A stretch of 7,587 nucleotides of DNA from Candidatus Methanophagales archaeon (GTDB taxonomy: Archaea; Halobacteriota; Syntropharchaeia; Alkanophagales; Methanospirareceae): assembly GCA_021159475.1 (NCBI GenBank), contig JAGGRS010000243.1:1-7587 (forward strand), read 5' to 3'. The notes beneath the pieces are model-generated. The model saw only the letters and a program-made list of their open reading frames with translations, had not been told where the DNA came from and did no database searches. A program made the position numbers and the translations under genes. Below, in pieces: positions 1 through 6,165 of this stretch. Numbering within the stretch: the first letter of the stretch is position 1; every line of letters begins with the position of its first letter.

Positions 1-794
1 GATATAGATTCATAGTTGCCCATACCCTTCGCTATCACCAGATAATCATCATCATTGAATACACGCAGGAATTCCGCACTCGCATCTTCACGTGATACGC
101 CTATACTCGCGCCGCTGGGAATCATCTCCACATCCTCCACGCCGACATACGCAGCCGCTTCCTTCCAGTCATTCACCGTGGCATCGTTTATGACCGCAGC
201 GCTCTTCGGCGATACTACCACCTCTTTACCCATCTCGCTCAGTTCCTTCACCACAAAAGCGTCAAAAAATACCTCGCCCGCATTGTCCGTCAGATATACA
301 ATCCTGTCCCGCTCCCTTATCGCTGATAATATCAAATCCCTATCCCAGTTCAATCGCTCACGCAATACACGCATAAAATCCGCCTTAAAAGCCGCATCGT
401 CGTATGAGTAACCACGCACGCCATATTCCATCGAATTTGCCGCGGCTGCTATGCGCACCAGCGCTTCTATACCATCATGATGTGAAGAGAAGAAGTCAAT
501 AGCAACGGGGAGCAGCTCCTTCGCCACTTCGTTACTCCGCCTCTTTACATGCTCATGCGGGTCTATCATTCCACTCCGCCTCTTCAATATCCTCTCGCGC
601 TCTGTGCCGAAGAATGCAGGTGTTCCACCTCCACCTTTACCCTTACCCTTACCTTTATCGCTCAGATGAGAGACGAGGAAGCGGAGAATCTCATTCATTG
701 CCGCTATCTTGGCATCATCATCTTTAAATATCATATCGCACTCATATTTCGCCCTCTCCACCAGACAGACGATGCAATCGGATTTCAATCTCAT
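1..794 (-). CDS. DUF89 (ARMT1-like) metal-dependent phosphatase family protein, 3' end cut off by window edge
   Basis: Reading the minus strand from the ATG at 794-792 gives 264 codons with no stop before the window edge, so the C-terminus is missing. The N-terminus has the cysteine pattern C7-x2-C10 and C19 seen in archaeal DUF89 proteins. It is followed by a TERERILK-type stretch (about 64-71) and a DPHEHVKRRSNE stretch (78-89). The family signature DNAGE lies at 170-174, then IND (202-204), and KGMGNYES near the cut end (256-263). DUF89 proteins are Mg/Mn-dependent phosphatases proposed to hydrolyse damaged or surplus phosphometabolites; the substrate here cannot be told. A Lys-Gly repeat (47-57) is inserted in a loop between the N-terminal helices and the conserved core. 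The start is fixed by the cysteine motif. No Shine-Dalgarno sequence precedes it, so the mRNA may be leaderless. It diverges from tuf. Confidence 0.88.
   Translation of the reverse strand, partial: MRLKSDCIVCLVERAKYECDMIFKDDDAKIAAMNEILRFLVSHLSDKGKGKGKGGGGTPAFFGTERERILKRRSGMIDPHEHVKRRSNEVAKELLPVAIDFFSSHHDGIEALVRIAAAANSMEYGVRGYSYDDAAFKADFMRVLRERLNWDRDLILSAIRERDRIVYLTDNAGEVFFDAFVVKELSEMGKEVVVSPKSAAVINDATVNDWKEAAAYVGVEDVEMIPSGASIGVSREDASAEFLRVFNDDDYLVIAKGMGNYESI
634..657. repeat. Hexanucleotide tandem repeat (CCYTTA)x4 inside the DUF89 gene
   Basis: Four 6-bp units in a row on the plus strand: CCTTTA, CCCTTA, CCCTTA, CCTTTA. On the coding (minus) strand they encode alternating Lys and Gly, extended by four further Gly codons. 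Because the unit is a multiple of three, gain or loss of units keeps the reading frame. This looks like replication-slippage expansion in a protein loop rather than a functional DNA site. Confidence 0.8.
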
Positions 795-889
795 CTCTGG
801 TTGATGATATAAATAGATATATCGGGAATATTTTTATTTAAGTATAGTTAGTATAAAAGAAGGAAGGAAAAATAGGAGAATGAGAGAAG
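795..889. promoter_or_regulatory. Divergent promoter region between the DUF89 gene and tuf
   Basis: This 95-bp spacer is strongly AT-rich in its middle. For tuf on the plus strand, two box A candidates are visible: ATTTTTATTTAAG at 830-842 and GTATAAAAG at 851-859. The first would start transcription near 862 and keep the AGGAG at 874-878 in the leader. The second would give a leader of about 9 nt that excludes it. For the minus-strand DUF89 gene, the element around 806-822 (ATATATCTATTTATAT read on that strand) is close enough to the ATG at 794 to suggest a leaderless transcript. Another candidate lies at 830-842. Transcription starts are inferred from the usual 25-27 bp spacing from box A. 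Confidence 0.6.
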
Positions 890-2155
890 ATGGTAGAGAA
901 AGAGCACATGAATCTCGCAATGATAGGGCATATAGACCACGGTAAGTCGACGCTACTTGGCAGACTGCTCACCGATACAGGAGCAATAGACCCGCATGTA
1001 GTGGAGGAATACAGGAAGAAAGCGGAAGCGATGGGGAAAGCGACATTCGAGTTCGCATGGGTAATGGATTCGTTGAAAGATGAGCGAGAGAGGGGCATCA
1101 CCATTGATGTCGCACATCAGAGGTTTGATACCAATAAGTATTATTACACCATCGTTGATTGCCCCGGACACAGGGACTTCGTGAAGAATATGATAACCGG
1201 GACTTCTCAGGCAGATGCGGCGGTGCTGGTGGTGGATGCGAAGGATGGGATAAAGGAGCAGACGAAGGAGCATGTATTCCTCGCAAGGACGCTCGGAGTA
1301 GGTCAGTTAATCGTTGCGATAAACAAGATGGACCGTGTGAACTATGATGAAGCGAGGTATAAAGAGCTAAAAGGGGAGTTACTTGAGCTTCTGAAGACCG
1401 TGGGCTACAAGGAGGAGAATCTGGTATTTATACCCGTTTCCGCTTATGAGGGTGAGAATGTAACAAAACCCAGTGATAAGATGAAATGGTTCGATGGTCC
1501 CACTTTCCTGGAGGCGCTGGACATGATGAAAGTGCCGGAGAAGCCCGTTCAGCTACCACTGAGAATCCCGGTTCAGGATGTATATTCGATAACCGGTGTT
1601 GGCACCGTGCCAGTAGGGCGAGTAGAGACGGGGAAGTTGAAGAAGGGCGATAAGGTCATCTTCAATCCACCAGGTAAGGTCGGTGAGGTGAAATCAATAG
1701 AGATGCACCATGAGGAGATTCCTGAGGCACTCCCCGGAGACAACATCGGCTGGAACGTTCGTGGAATAAGCAGGAATGAACTGAGGCGTGGTGATGTGTG
1801 TGGGCATACCGATTCCCCGCCCACCGTTGCCGACGAGTTCACGGCTCAGATAGTGGTCCTTCAGCATCCCACCGCAATCACTGCCGGCTACACGCCCGTA
1901 TTCCATTGCCACACCGCTCAGGTCGCCTCGACGATAACGGAGATAACAAAGAAGTTGGACCCGAGGACCGGTGCGACGAAGGAGGAGAATCCGGATTATA
2001 TAAAAGCGGGTGATGCCGCCATCATAAAGGTGAAGCCCACGCGTCCTCTGGTCATCGAGCGAGTGAAGGAGATACCCCAGCTCGGACGGTTCGCTATACG
2101 CGATATGGGACAGACCGTTGCTGCGGGTATGGTAATCGATATAAAACCGAAGTAA
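890..2155 (+). CDS. tuf: Translation elongation factor 1A (aEF-1A, EF-Tu homologue)
   Basis: This 421-residue GTPase delivers aminoacyl-tRNA to the ribosomal A site. All five G motifs are present: GHIDHGKST (G1, 13-21), RGITID (G2, 68-73), DCPGH (G3, 90-94), NKMD (G4, 145-148) and SAYEG (G5, 183-187). The DERERGIT context and the length match archaeal/eukaryotic EF-1A rather than bacterial EF-Tu. Beta-barrel domains II and III follow from about residue 220, ending in a [15 protein letters not shown] tail typical of the family. The ATG at 890 is supported by AGGAG at 874-878, although the spacing of 11 nt is long. An out-of-frame ATG lies at 880. The gene ends 7 nt before rpsJ, the usual archaeal tuf-rpsJ arrangement, but fusA, rpsG and rpsL are not upstream; the neighbour there is the divergent DUF89 gene. 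Confidence 0.98.
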   Translation: MVEKEHMNLAMIGHIDHGKSTLLGRLLTDTGAIDPHVVEEYRKKAEAMGKATFEFAWVMDSLKDERERGITIDVAHQRFDTNKYYYTIVDCPGHRDFVKNMITGTSQADAAVLVVDAKDGIKEQTKEHVFLARTLGVGQLIVAINKMDRVNYDEARYKELKGELLELLKTVGYKEENLVFIPVSAYEGENVTKPSDKMKWFDGPTFLEALDMMKVPEKPVQLPLRIPVQDVYSITGVGTVPVGRVETGKLKKGDKVIFNPPGKVGEVKSIEMHHEEIPEALPGDNIGWNVRGISRNELRRGDVCGHTDSPPTVADEFTAQIVVLQHPTAITAGYTPVFHCHTAQVASTITEITKKLDPRTGATKEENPDYIKAGDAAIIKVKPTRPLVIERVKEIPQLGRFAIRDMGQTVAAGMVIDIKPK

Positions 2156-2162
2156 CAGGGGA

Positions 2163-2474
2163 ATGACCCAAAAAGCGAGGATAAAACTATCGAGTGTGGA
2201 CCATAAACAGCTGGATGGTATCTGCCAGCAGGTGAAGAAGATAGCGGAGACGACCGGGGTCAGTATCTCGGGTCCCATCCCACTGCCCACGAAGAAACTG
2301 GTGGTTCCGTGTAGAAAGAGCCCGGATGGCGAAGGCTCACCTACATGGGACCACTGGGAGATGCGGATCCATAAAAGGCTGATAGACCTTGAAGCGGACG
2401 AGAGAGCACTGCGACAGCTTATGCGTATACCCATACCCAAGGATGTCCATATCGAGATAGTGCTGAAAGGGTAA
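2163..2474 (+). CDS. rpsJ: 30S ribosomal protein uS10
   Basis: This 103-residue protein has the normal length and sequence of archaeal uS10. It begins with KARIKLSS, continues with [19 protein letters not shown] (about 36-54) and [12 protein letters not shown] (65-76), and ends with [15 protein letters not shown]. The protein binds the 3' major domain (head) of the small subunit; bacterial S10 also acts in antitermination, which cannot be assumed here. The ATG lies 7 nt after the tuf stop with a short GGGG-type Shine-Dalgarno match very close to the start, so translation is probably coupled to tuf on one mRNA. No frameshift or insert is seen. Confidence 0.97.
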   Translation: MTQKARIKLSSVDHKQLDGICQQVKKIAETTGVSISGPIPLPTKKLVVPCRKSPDGEGSPTWDHWEMRIHKRLIDLEADERALRQLMRIPIPKDVHIEIVLKG

Positions 2475-2501
2475 AGGTGGAGTAGAGGAGAAAATAGAAA
2501 G

Positions 2502-2539
2502 AGATAAATAGTGTTATGTGAAAGACTCATAATAGGGGA
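2502..2539 (+). promoter_or_regulatory. Possible promoter and ribosome binding site for the small coiled-coil ORF
   Basis: AGATAAATA at 2502-2510 resembles an archaeal box A and would place a transcription start near 2532. That leaves a leader of about 13 nt containing AGGGGAT (2534-2540 region) before the ATG at 2545. The element is weak compared with the hdrC TATA box, and read-through from rpsJ across the 70-bp gap is also possible. Confidence 0.35.
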
Positions 2540-2544
2540 TAGAA

Positions 2545-2769
2545 ATGGGTGTAGTACCGGATGAAGAGATAAAAGAGAAGGATGAAGAGATAGTGAAGCT
2601 GATAAAGGAGATAGACGGTTTGGTGGCGGAGCTTCAGAAAGCATCGGATGAGTCGCAGCGACTTGAATTGATAAATAAGATAACAGAGAAGGAGAGGGAC
2701 CTGCGTGCCGTGCGGCAGGAGAAGGGGCGATTCCGAGCTGTTTTACCAAGAGTTCAAAAGCTGTGGTGA
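2545..2769 (+). CDS. Small coiled-coil protein of unknown function
   Basis: This encodes a 74-residue, highly charged protein that I do not recognise. Residues about 5-60 are rich in Glu, Lys, Leu and Ile with heptad-like spacing (EEIKEKDEEIVKLIKEID, then VAELQKA and LELINKI), predicting one long helix or coiled coil. There is no signal peptide, membrane segment or cysteine motif in this frame. The codon choice (ATA, AAG, GAG-rich) resembles neighbouring genes, which supports real coding. The C-terminus (FRAVLPRVQKLW) departs from the coiled-coil pattern. The +1-shifted frame stays open from about 2705 past 2800 and would instead give a tail with CGECGK, so a frameshift near 2705-2760 cannot be excluded. 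It follows rpsJ by 70 bp and faces hdrB convergently. Confidence 0.6.
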   Translation: MGVVPDEEIKEKDEEIVKLIKEIDGLVAELQKASDESQRLELINKITEKERDLRAVRQEKGRFRAVLPRVQKLW

Positions 2770-2779
2770 GTGTGGTAAG

Positions 2780-2831
2780 CAAAAAGAGAAGAAAGAAGAA
2801 AAATTTTTTCCTTTTTCTTTATTCTTTACTT
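2780..2831. terminator. Bidirectional T-rich terminator between convergent genes
   Basis: Between the small ORF's stop (2769) and the hdrB stop (2828-2826), the plus strand runs from an A/G tract (2781-2803) into T/C tracts (2804-2826). It gives oligo-T runs on the plus strand (TTTTTT, TTTTT, TTT) and oligo-T runs on the minus strand from the A tract. Archaeal RNA polymerase terminates at such T clusters without needing a hairpin, so the tract could end transcripts from both sides. The two halves are also imperfectly complementary. Confidence 0.6.
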
Positions 2832-3716
2832 TAGTAATTTCTCAGGCATTGTCGTGGTCTGTATGTCCAGTCCAAGCTCTTCCTGGCTCATTCCCATTGC
2901 AAGCCCGATGAACTGCGTTGCAAACAGTATAGGGAAATTGAAGTTCGTGCCAAATGCTTTGTTCATCTCCGCCTGCCCACGGTCGAGCTGCAGATGACAG
3001 AATGCGCATGGGTGCACCATACAGTCACAGCCAGCCATTATAGCGTTCACCAGCTTCTGACGTGTCCATTCAAGCGATTGGAGTGTATCTGCGGTCCTGT
3101 TCCCTCCTCCTGCGCCACAGCACATCAATTTGTCCTTATAATCCACATCCTTTGCTCCCGTTACCCTTATCAGGTCCTCCAGTATATACGGTGTCTCTGA
3201 AGAACCATGTCCCCTCACCTCGCTCGGCTTGAGGAAATGGCAGCCATAATGCACCGCCACATTCACATCGTCCAGCGGTTTCTTTATCTTCTCTTTTAGC
3301 CGGTCCAGTCCAATAACATCGTGAAGAATCACAATTGAATGGTTCACCTTTGTCGTGCCTTTATATTCTCTGCCAAACTTAGCAAGCACTTTATTTACTC
3401 TCTCCTTTACTTTCGGGTGTTCCTTCAGCAAATGGTCCGCTTCCTGTAGTGAACCATAACAACCATTACACGTCACGTATATCTCAAGTTCCATCTCCTC
3501 CGCAATTGCGAGATTCCGCGCAGCAACCGGTAGCCAGGTATGCAAATCGAAAGAGCCAAAGACACCCGGTGCCGGGCAGCAAGAGGCACCTACCATCTCC
3601 TTCGTTTCTATTCCGAACTCCTTGAATACCTTCTTCGTCGCCGCTTCTATCCCCGGATACCTGTTCGGCGTAATACAACCCAGGAAATAAGCATACGTAC
3701 CCAAACTCTCAGACAT
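2826..3716 (-). CDS. hdrB: CoB-CoM heterodisulfide reductase subunit B (HdrB)
   Basis: This 296-residue protein carries two complete CCG domains. The first has C14, C46-C47 and C83-x2-C86. The second has C159, C199-C200 (in MCCGAGGG) and C237-x2-C240. In characterised HdrB the CCG cysteines bind two non-cubane [4Fe-4S] clusters that cleave the CoM-S-S-CoB heterodisulfide. The opening YFLGCITPNRYPGIE is typical of HdrB. The length matches cytosolic HdrB, with no fusion to HdrC and no membrane segment. The ATG is one base after the hdrC stop (TAAAATG), and GGGAGGT at 3733-3727 gives a Shine-Dalgarno site with 10 nt spacing, so hdrC-hdrB form an operon. No hdrA or mvh/frh gene is in view. Paralogues of HdrB act with other partners, so the exact electron acceptor is an inference. 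Confidence 0.95.
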   Translation of the reverse strand: MSESLGTYAYFLGCITPNRYPGIEAATKKVFKEFGIETKEMVGASCCPAPGVFGSFDLHTWLPVAARNLAIAEEMELEIYVTCNGCYGSLQEADHLLKEHPKVKERVNKVLAKFGREYKGTTKVNHSIVILHDVIGLDRLKEKIKKPLDDVNVAVHYGCHFLKPSEVRGHGSSETPYILEDLIRVTGAKDVDYKDKLMCCGAGGGNRTADTLQSLEWTRQKLVNAIMAGCDCMVHPCAFCHLQLDRGQAEMNKAFGTNFNFPILFATQFIGLAMGMSQEELGLDIQTTTMPEKLLK

Positions 3717-3717
3717 T

Positions 3718-4275
3718 TTACTTCTTACCTCCCTTCTCCATTCCTCTTAAATTCATCGTCTCCCAATCGAAATCTATCATCGCATCATAACCCGTAGTTT
3801 TGAATATCTCCTGCACCTCTTTCAGATATTCCGGGTATTTCTGCGTCGTCGGCGGCTGCGAGTCAAGACCCACCTTCTCCCTCAACTTCATCTGGTCAGG
3901 TCCTATCGGCACTGCATGACCCGTCTTCAATACATACACACCTATCATTCTGTGTGGGACAGACATATGCCCCTCTTTCGCCGCTAAGTTCCTTATCGTC
4001 CTTATTATATCCGTTGTCTTCACACCCTTGGGACATCGCTCATAACAGGTGAAACAGGTTGTGCAGAACCACAGCTCTGGAGCATTAAAAATCTCCTCCC
4101 TCAGGTCCAGTAGAGCCATCTGCATTAGCTTCCGCGTCCTTAACGCCGTGTTACGCCCCGATGGACACCCGCCCGTGCACTTGCCACACTGAACACACGC
4201 CTTGAGCGTCTCCATGTGCTCCCTGCCGAAGACCTCACCGCCGTAATCAACTATGTCCTCATATAACGTCCCCAT
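3718..4275 (-). CDS. hdrC: CoB-CoM heterodisulfide reductase subunit C (HdrC), 4Fe-4S ferredoxin-type
   Basis: This 185-residue soluble protein has two classic [4Fe-4S] motifs: C27-x2-C30-x2-C33-x3-C37-P and C71-x2-C74-x2-C77-x3-C81-P. This is the HdrC layout in which two cubane clusters pass electrons between HdrA and HdrB. The C-terminal third (about 110-185) has no cysteine and includes HRMIGVYVLKTGHAVPIG, a region shared with HdrC proteins; the tail is charged. The ATG at 4275-4273 is firmly supported by AGGAGGT at 4288-4282 with 6 nt spacing. The gene is first in the hdrC-hdrB operon and has its own TATA box. It has no membrane-anchor (HdrE-like) neighbour in view, consistent with the cytosolic HdrABC type. 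Confidence 0.94.
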   Translation of the reverse strand: MGTLYEDIVDYGGEVFGREHMETLKACVQCGKCTGGCPSGRNTALRTRKLMQMALLDLREEIFNAPELWFCTTCFTCYERCPKGVKTTDIIRTIRNLAAKEGHMSVPHRMIGVYVLKTGHAVPIGPDQMKLREKVGLDSQPPTTQKYPEYLKEVQEIFKTTGYDAMIDFDWETMNLRGMEKGGKK

Positions 4276-4281
4276 TCGGAT

Positions 4282-4332
4282 ACCTCCTTTTCTTTCTTCC
4301 TTTTTACATGTCTTGTCATTTACAATATAAAT
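4282..4332 (-). promoter_or_regulatory. hdrCB promoter (TATA box) and strong Shine-Dalgarno site
   Basis: On the minus strand, ATTTATATT at 4332-4324 is a near-consensus archaeal box A. Standard spacing puts transcription start near 4301, giving a leader of about 26 nt that contains AGGAGGT (4288-4282), the strongest ribosome binding site in the window. The rest of the 113-bp gap (4276-4388) contains no ORF or evident terminator hairpin for the upstream phosphodiesterase gene. Confidence 0.75.
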
Positions 4333-4388
4333 AATTTGCTATTTTTCCCTGACATATCCATCCCTCACCATCCCATCTTCTGTGCCGC

Positions 4389-4874
4389 TCAAAATTCCAG
4401 CATCTCCGCTTCCCATCTCGCCAGGTCCAGTATCGCTACCGTCCTCTTACCCGTCAGGTAGCCACAGCATTCCCCGGGATTTACAATTAGCGTATTGCCC
4501 TCCTGCTCTATCACCACCTTATGCGTGTGTCCATAGACTACCACATCATAATAAGCAGCCAGAGCTGGTACTAATCCCGGCTTATGCGTCACAATTACCT
4601 GCTTATTCGCAATCTCCAGCTTGTAAGGGTCCTCATAGAGCTCCCCAACACCTTTCTCGTGATACTTCCTGCTCAATAGCAGCTTATCGCCGTCATTATT
4701 ACCAAATATCCCTATTAGAGGCGCTTTTAGTGCCCTGAACGGCTTCTCTGTGAATGGTGCAACGAAATCACCGGCATGTATCACCATCTCCACACCCTCG
4801 CGATTGAATATCTCCACCGCTTCGCTTATCGCACCTAAATTATCATGTGTATCGGCTATCAGCCCGATTTTCAT
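4389..4874 (-). CDS. Calcineurin-like phosphodiesterase, MJ0936/YfcE type
   Basis: This encodes a 161-residue compact metallophosphoesterase with every family motif: D8-x-H10 (IADTHDN), GD (35-36, HAGD), GNND (58-61), H97 (VTHKPG) and GHTH (115-118). These residues bind two metal ions, commonly Mn or Ni. The related enzymes MJ0936 and YfcE hydrolyse phosphodiester bonds in test substrates, and the natural substrate is unknown. I choose the ATG at 4874 rather than an in-frame ATG at 4952, because MKIGLIADTHDN is the normal family N-terminus and GGTGAT (4884-4879) is a Shine-Dalgarno match 4 nt upstream. The longer reading would run through the promoter. The second half of the usual VTHG motif has Lys in place of Gly. 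The gene diverges from the DUF460 gene. Confidence 0.92.
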   Translation of the reverse strand: MKIGLIADTHDNLGAISEAVEIFNREGVEMVIHAGDFVAPFTEKPFRALKAPLIGIFGNNDGDKLLLSRKYHEKGVGELYEDPYKLEIANKQVIVTHKPGLVPALAAYYDVVVYGHTHKVVIEQEGNTLIVNPGECCGYLTGKRTVAILDLARWEAEMLEF

Positions 4875-4887
4875 ACGTATCACCAGC

Positions 4888-4896
4888 TTTTTAAAA
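4888..4896 (+). promoter_or_regulatory. Box A candidate for a leaderless DUF460-trpF transcript
   Basis: TTTTTAAAA is centred 28 bp before the ATG at 4920, which is about where an archaeal transcript would begin. No Shine-Dalgarno sequence lies before that ATG, and an in-frame TAG at 4917-4919 rules out an earlier start. Together these suggest the mRNA starts at or within a few bases of the start codon. Confidence 0.5.
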
Positions 4897-4905
4897 GAAG
4901 AGAAG

Positions 4906-4918
4906 CTATAAATAAATA
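4906..4918 (-). promoter_or_regulatory. TATA box for the phosphodiesterase gene
   Basis: TATTTATTTATAG read on the minus strand at 4918-4906 is a good box A. It predicts transcription start near 4886, just ahead of GGTGAT at 4884-4879, so the leader would be roughly 12 nt. It overlaps the region where the plus-strand DUF460 transcript is expected to begin, so the two divergent promoters are interlocked within about 30 bp. Confidence 0.55.
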
Positions 4919-4919
4919 G

Positions 4920-6164
4920 ATGGCATCGAGGCATATACATAGACACAGACACAGATATACCATCGTTGGCATAGATCCCGGTACCACGCTCGGGCTCGCC
5001 ATGCTCGACCTCGAAGGTAAGCCAATAGAAGTCTTCAGCTCGAAGAACTATTCCATCGCAGATGCAATAAGGCGAATAATATCTCGTGGCACACCCCTGA
5101 TAGTGGCTTCTGATGTTACTCCGACACCGTCAATGGTGAAGAAGATAAGCAAGGTCTTCTCATCGCATATCCATGAGTTGAGTGAATCGCTCACAACGGA
5201 GGAGAAGATAGCGCTGACGAAGGGCGAGGGTTATGAATACAGGAATGTGCATGAGAGGGATGCTCTGGCTGCCTGCATCCACGCATTCAAGCGATACAAG
5301 CGGAAGTTCGCTCAGGTGCGTAAGAAGACACCTCCGGACGTAGATGTGGAAGAGGTGAAGGCACTGGTAGTGAAAGGCTTGTCCATCAGTGCTGCAATTA
5401 AGAGTCTGGTTCATTCAGGCACAGAGGAGGGGCATGATGCCTGTGGCGATGGCGGAGGAGATGAAGATGAGCGCAGGATTGATAGCGATATTCTGCAATT
5501 GCGCAGGGCAATAAAAGCTAAAGAGCGTGAGATAGAGGCGATGAAGGAGTATAATGCGGCTCTGAGGTCTGAGCTCGATGCGAAAGAGCATGAGATTCAG
5601 GACTTGCGTGCACGCATGGATACCATCAGGTCAATGAGTCGGAGGGAGATAGAAGAGAGAGAAGAGATAAGGAGGAGGGATAGGGAGATAAACAGGCTGA
5701 GGAGAGAGATAAGAGTTAAAGAGGCAGAGAACGAGGAATTGCGAAAAATCATAGAAGAACTGAAATGGGGTAAGGAAATAAAGAACGGGAAGAGGATAAA
5801 GGTGATAAAATCATTCAATCGCGACGCGATTCAGGAGGTGGATAAGCGATACGGATTTAAGCGAGGCGAAGTAGTATATCTGGAGAATGGCAGTGGCGGT
5901 GGTGCGAACACGGCGGAATTACTGGCGAGGAAGGGTGTGTCCGCTGTCATATATGGTAAGGAGATGTCACATTTTGCTGCTGAGAAGTTCTTTGAGTTCG
6001 GCATCCCGACATTCTCCGCCGACGAGATCCCGGTTACGGTGCGAGCCGATTTCGCATTCATTGATGCACGTATGCTGAACGAGCGTATGAAGGAATGGCG
6101 AAGCGATAGAGGTAAGCGACGGCGTGAGGAGAAGAGAATTGTCCTGTCCTCTATTTGTATTTGA
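4920..6164 (+). CDS. DUF460 / COG2433 family protein: RNase H-fold (RuvC/YqgF-like) domain with long coiled coil
   Basis: This is a 414-residue archaeal protein of a family annotated as a possible nuclease; its function is unproven. Residues 14-125 form an RNase H-like domain: IVGIDPGTTLGLAMLD (D19), IVASD (D65), and HERDALAACIHAF (D114, preceded by H111-E112), which resembles the RuvC C-terminal catalytic helix. Residues about 187-282 are an Arg/Glu-rich coiled coil, preceded by an acidic Gly-rich linker (176-184). A second conserved domain (about 291-385) contains FKRGEVVYL and GVSAVIYGKEMSHFAAEKFF. From memory many relatives are longer (over 500 residues), so the middle may be shortened. 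The N-terminus has an unusual His/Arg stretch (5-12) before the first strand. ATG 4920 is the only possible start: TAG precedes it and no ATG, GTG or TTG follows before the domain. trpF begins one base after its stop. Confidence 0.88.
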   Translation: MASRHIHRHRHRYTIVGIDPGTTLGLAMLDLEGKPIEVFSSKNYSIADAIRRIISRGTPLIVASDVTPTPSMVKKISKVFSSHIHELSESLTTEEKIALTKGEGYEYRNVHERDALAACIHAFKRYKRKFAQVRKKTPPDVDVEEVKALVVKGLSISAAIKSLVHSGTEEGHDACGDGGGDEDERRIDSDILQLRRAIKAKEREIEAMKEYNAALRSELDAKEHEIQDLRARMDTIRSMSRREIEEREEIRRRDREINRLRREIRVKEAENEELRKIIEELKWGKEIKNGKRIKVIKSFNRDAIQEVDKRYGFKRGEVVYLENGSGGGANTAELLARKGVSAVIYGKEMSHFAAEKFFEFGIPTFSADEIPVTVRADFAFIDARMLNERMKEWRSDRGKRRREEKRIVLSSICI

Positions 6165-6165
6165 A

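Noticed and set aside
634..657. Telomere-like or CRISPR-like repeat
   Set aside because: Only four 6-bp units inside a coding region, in frame, with no spacers and no flanking cas genes; simple slippage explains it.
55..812. Plus-strand open frames over the left end
   Set aside because: They lie opposite the DUF89 gene, whose DNAGE and GMGNYES motifs prove the minus strand is the coding one.
1694..2782. Long minus-strand open frame of about 362 codons antisense to tuf and rpsJ
   Set aside because: It lies opposite two strongly conserved genes, its product is Ser/Leu/Pro-rich without any recognisable domain, and it is explained by the codon bias of the plus-strand genes.
2705..2911. Plus-strand open frame with a hydrophobic C-terminus at the hdrB end
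   Set aside because: The C-terminal half is antisense to hdrB and crosses a T-rich terminator; only its first part (the CGECGK tail) is kept as a possible frameshift.
4875..4952. Longer N-terminus for the phosphodiesterase starting at 4952
   Set aside because: The extra 26 residues have no family counterpart and would be encoded by the promoter region and the start of the DUF460 gene; the ATG at 4874 has a Shine-Dalgarno site.
6124..6165. GTG start for trpF inside the DUF460 gene
   Set aside because: It adds 14 residues not expected before the KICG motif; ATG 6166 gives a normal N-terminus.
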